Assembly: GCA_002413325.1 (NCBI GenBank)
Contig: DHWT01000098.1
Location: 1 to 6,844, forward strand
DNA from: Chitinophagaceae bacterium UBA5175
GTDB lineage: Bacteria > Bacteroidota > Bacteroidia > Chitinophagales > Chitinophagaceae
Reading direction: 5' to 3'
Length of the DNA stretch: 6,844 nucleotides
Below the pieces are notes generated by a model that was not told the DNA's origin, ran no database searches, and saw nothing but the letters and a program-made list of their open reading frames with translations. Below are positions 6,051 through 6,844 of this stretch, one piece after another. Positions within the stretch are counted from its first letter, which is position 1. Every line of letters begins with the position of its first letter. The position numbers were made by a program, and so were the translations under genes.

Positions 6051-6058
6051 CAAAACTA
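6051..6058 (-). promoter_or_regulatory. Candidate -7 element TAGTTTTG for the YHS-DoxX-YceI genes
   Basis: On the minus strand, TAGTTTTG (6058-6051) is an exact match to the Bacteroidota -7 consensus TAnnTTTG, placed 14 bases before the YHS start. No TTTG lies 19-21 bases upstream, so the -33 half is missing. The site would give a leader of only about ten bases. A promoter that lacks its -33 element and needs an activator is one reading, chance is another. Confidence 0.4.
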
Positions 6059-6079
6059 TACCACCACCTGAGAATCATT

Positions 6080-6095
6080 TGTCGGTTAATTGACA
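6080..6095. promoter_or_regulatory. Imperfect palindrome TGTCggttaattGACA, possible operator
   Basis: These sixteen bases have matching outer arms TGTC/GACA and a matching TTAA centre, with two mismatched positions on each side between them. The site overlaps the stop codon and last codons of the Crp/Fnr-type gene. Its centre lies about 41 bases upstream of the start point expected from the -7 element at 6051-6058, where a Crp-type activator often binds. No second copy is seen in the visible region upstream of the regulator gene, so support is weak. Confidence 0.22.
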
Positions 6096-6787
6096 GAGAA
6101 TCGTTTTTGCAGGTTTTTAACATTCAGAAAGCAAATCTGCTGCCGGTTATAGGAAAGGATTCCTTCAGCTTCCAGTTCATTGATCATGGTGGTAACCGTC
6201 TGCCGGCTGGAACCGATCAGGTTGGCAATGTCTTCGTGTTTCAGGTAATTGGGAATACAGAAACCTTCAGGCATCGATTCACCCAGTTTGTTTTCCACCA
6301 GCTGCCATAAAAAATGGGCCAGGCGGGTTTTAACATCCTTATTCAAAAGGTTGATTAAACGGTTTTCAATATTACGGAGTTTGGCCCCTACCTGTTTGCT
6401 GTAACGCAGGGCGAGGTCGGGGCGTTTTTTCAGCAGTTTTTCAAAGTCATCTATATAGAAGGAACAGAGGCTCACGTCCTGCTTATACGCCTGTGCAAAT
6501 TCGCCATGCAGGTTCGTTCTTTCCAGGGTAAACTGCCCGAATAATTCACCCTTGCGGATAATTTCCTTTACTTTTTCATTCCCGTCGGCATCAATATGGC
6601 CGATCCGGATATATCCTTCCTTTACAAAATAGAGCCTGTTGTGATTGAAAGCTTCAAAATAAATATATTCTCCCCTGGGCACTTCCATGAAGTGGTGTTC
6701 GATATTCAGTTCTTCATAATCTTCATCCGAGAGGTGGCACCAGAGATCGTAGTTCCGGATTAAGAGCAATTTATCGTCGGCGGGCAT
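6086..6787 (-). CDS. Crp/Fnr-family transcription regulator
   Basis: This 233-residue protein has a cyclic-nucleotide-binding-type beta-barrel (about 14-115, with RLYFVKEGYIRIG at 51-63 and GELFGQFTL at 80-88), a long dimer helix (about 125-150) and a winged helix-turn-helix of the Crp type, HEDIANLIGSSRQTVTTMIN (184-203), whose SSRQTV recognition helix contacts DNA. The phosphate-binding cassette is degenerate: the Glu of E. coli CRP is Gln85 here, and the Arg-Ser that hold cAMP are not evident. The N-terminal cysteine cluster of FNR is also absent (single Cys17). It likely senses another small molecule or signal, or acts without a ligand. The gene lies upstream of YHS-DoxX-YceI on the same strand, so local control of that set is plausible. 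The C-terminus ends in the usual basic wing. Family is secure; targets and ligand are not. Confidence 0.92.
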   Translation of the reverse strand: MPADDKLLLIRNYDLWCHLSDEDYEELNIEHHFMEVPRGEYIYFEAFNHNRLYFVKEGYIRIGHIDADGNEKVKEIIRKGELFGQFTLERTNLHGEFAQAYKQDVSLCSFYIDDFEKLLKKRPDLALRYSKQVGAKLRNIENRLINLLNKDVKTRLAHFLWQLVENKLGESMPEGFCIPNYLKHEDIANLIGSSRQTVTTMINELEAEGILSYNRQQICFLNVKNLQKRFSVN

Positions 6788-6844
6788 AATGAAAATTAAG
6801 ATTTAAAATTACCAAATCAGGCCGTATCCCACGCACCAAATTTG
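6788..6844 (-). promoter_or_regulatory. Upstream region of the Crp/Fnr-type gene (partial)
   Basis: The visible 57 bases are AT-rich next to the ATG and hold no Shine-Dalgarno sequence. On the minus strand, TAATTTTA (6811-6804) is one base off the TAnnTTTG -7 element. The nearest exact TTTG upstream (6840-6837) is 25 bases away, longer than the usual 19-21, so the promoter call is weak. Further elements may lie beyond the window. Confidence 0.25.
6837..6844. repeat. CAAATTTG palindrome, copy 2 (upstream of the Crp/Fnr-type gene)
   Basis: This exact octamer palindrome ends at the right window edge, 50 bases before the regulator's ATG. It is identical to the copy before the YHS gene at 6041-6048. 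Whether it is part of a longer operator cannot be seen, because the sequence stops here. Confidence 0.35.

Noticed and set aside
5951..6310. Plus-strand 119-codon frame over the YHS start and Crp/Fnr 3' end
   Set aside because: Antisense to two supported genes and the intergenic gap, with no family resemblance.
1..6844. Defence system, mobile element, CRISPR or toxin-antitoxin locus
   Set aside because: No nuclease, transposase, integrase, reverse transcriptase, repeat array or terminal inverted repeats are seen; every gene falls in a housekeeping-like or envelope family.

Overview
The window looks like ordinary chromosome from a Bacteroidota bacterium, most likely of the Chitinophagaceae or a close relative. 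This is inferred from three things: the protein families and their wording, the lack of Shine-Dalgarno sequences before nearly every start, and candidate promoters resembling the Bacteroidota TTTG / TAnnTTTG consensus. It is gene-dense, with no stretch over 300 bases lacking a gene. I see no RNA genes, CRISPR arrays, insertion sequences or prophage parts.

Layout. Positions 1-269 (minus) hold the N-terminal 89 codons of a PyrR-like phosphoribosyltransferase that runs off the left edge. It diverges, across a 66-base gap, from a plus-strand gene (336-1649) for a membrane-anchored, two-cluster ferredoxin-type protein related to heterodisulfide reductase subunits. From 6787 down to 1646 there is an unbroken run of eight minus-strand genes with no gap above about 50 bases. 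The run meets the Fe-S gene tail to tail, and the two stop codons share one TTAA.

The eight-gene run splits into two modules. The upstream module (6787-4611) encodes a Crp/Fnr-type regulator, a secreted YHS-domain protein, a DoxX-like membrane protein and a secreted YceI-like lipid-binding protein. It looks like a small envelope or redox-stress unit under its own regulator. After a 33-base AT-rich spacer, the downstream module (4577-1646) encodes a DinB-fold protein, a TANGO2/NRDE protein, an ATP-grasp ligase with cyanophycin-synthetase-like motifs, and a LysE-type exporter. These four are overlapping or nearly abutting, so translational coupling and a shared task are likely. One possible task is making and exporting an amino-acid-like compound, but its chemistry cannot be read from the sequence.

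I find no clearly new system. The points most worth checking are the coupled DinB-TANGO2-ATP-grasp-LysE set, the Crp/Fnr-led YHS-DoxX-YceI set with candidate operators (two CAAATTTG palindromes and an imperfect palindrome near -41 of a candidate promoter), the Fe-S membrane protein with no CCG-domain partner beside it, and a possible leaderless promoter for the PyrR-like gene.
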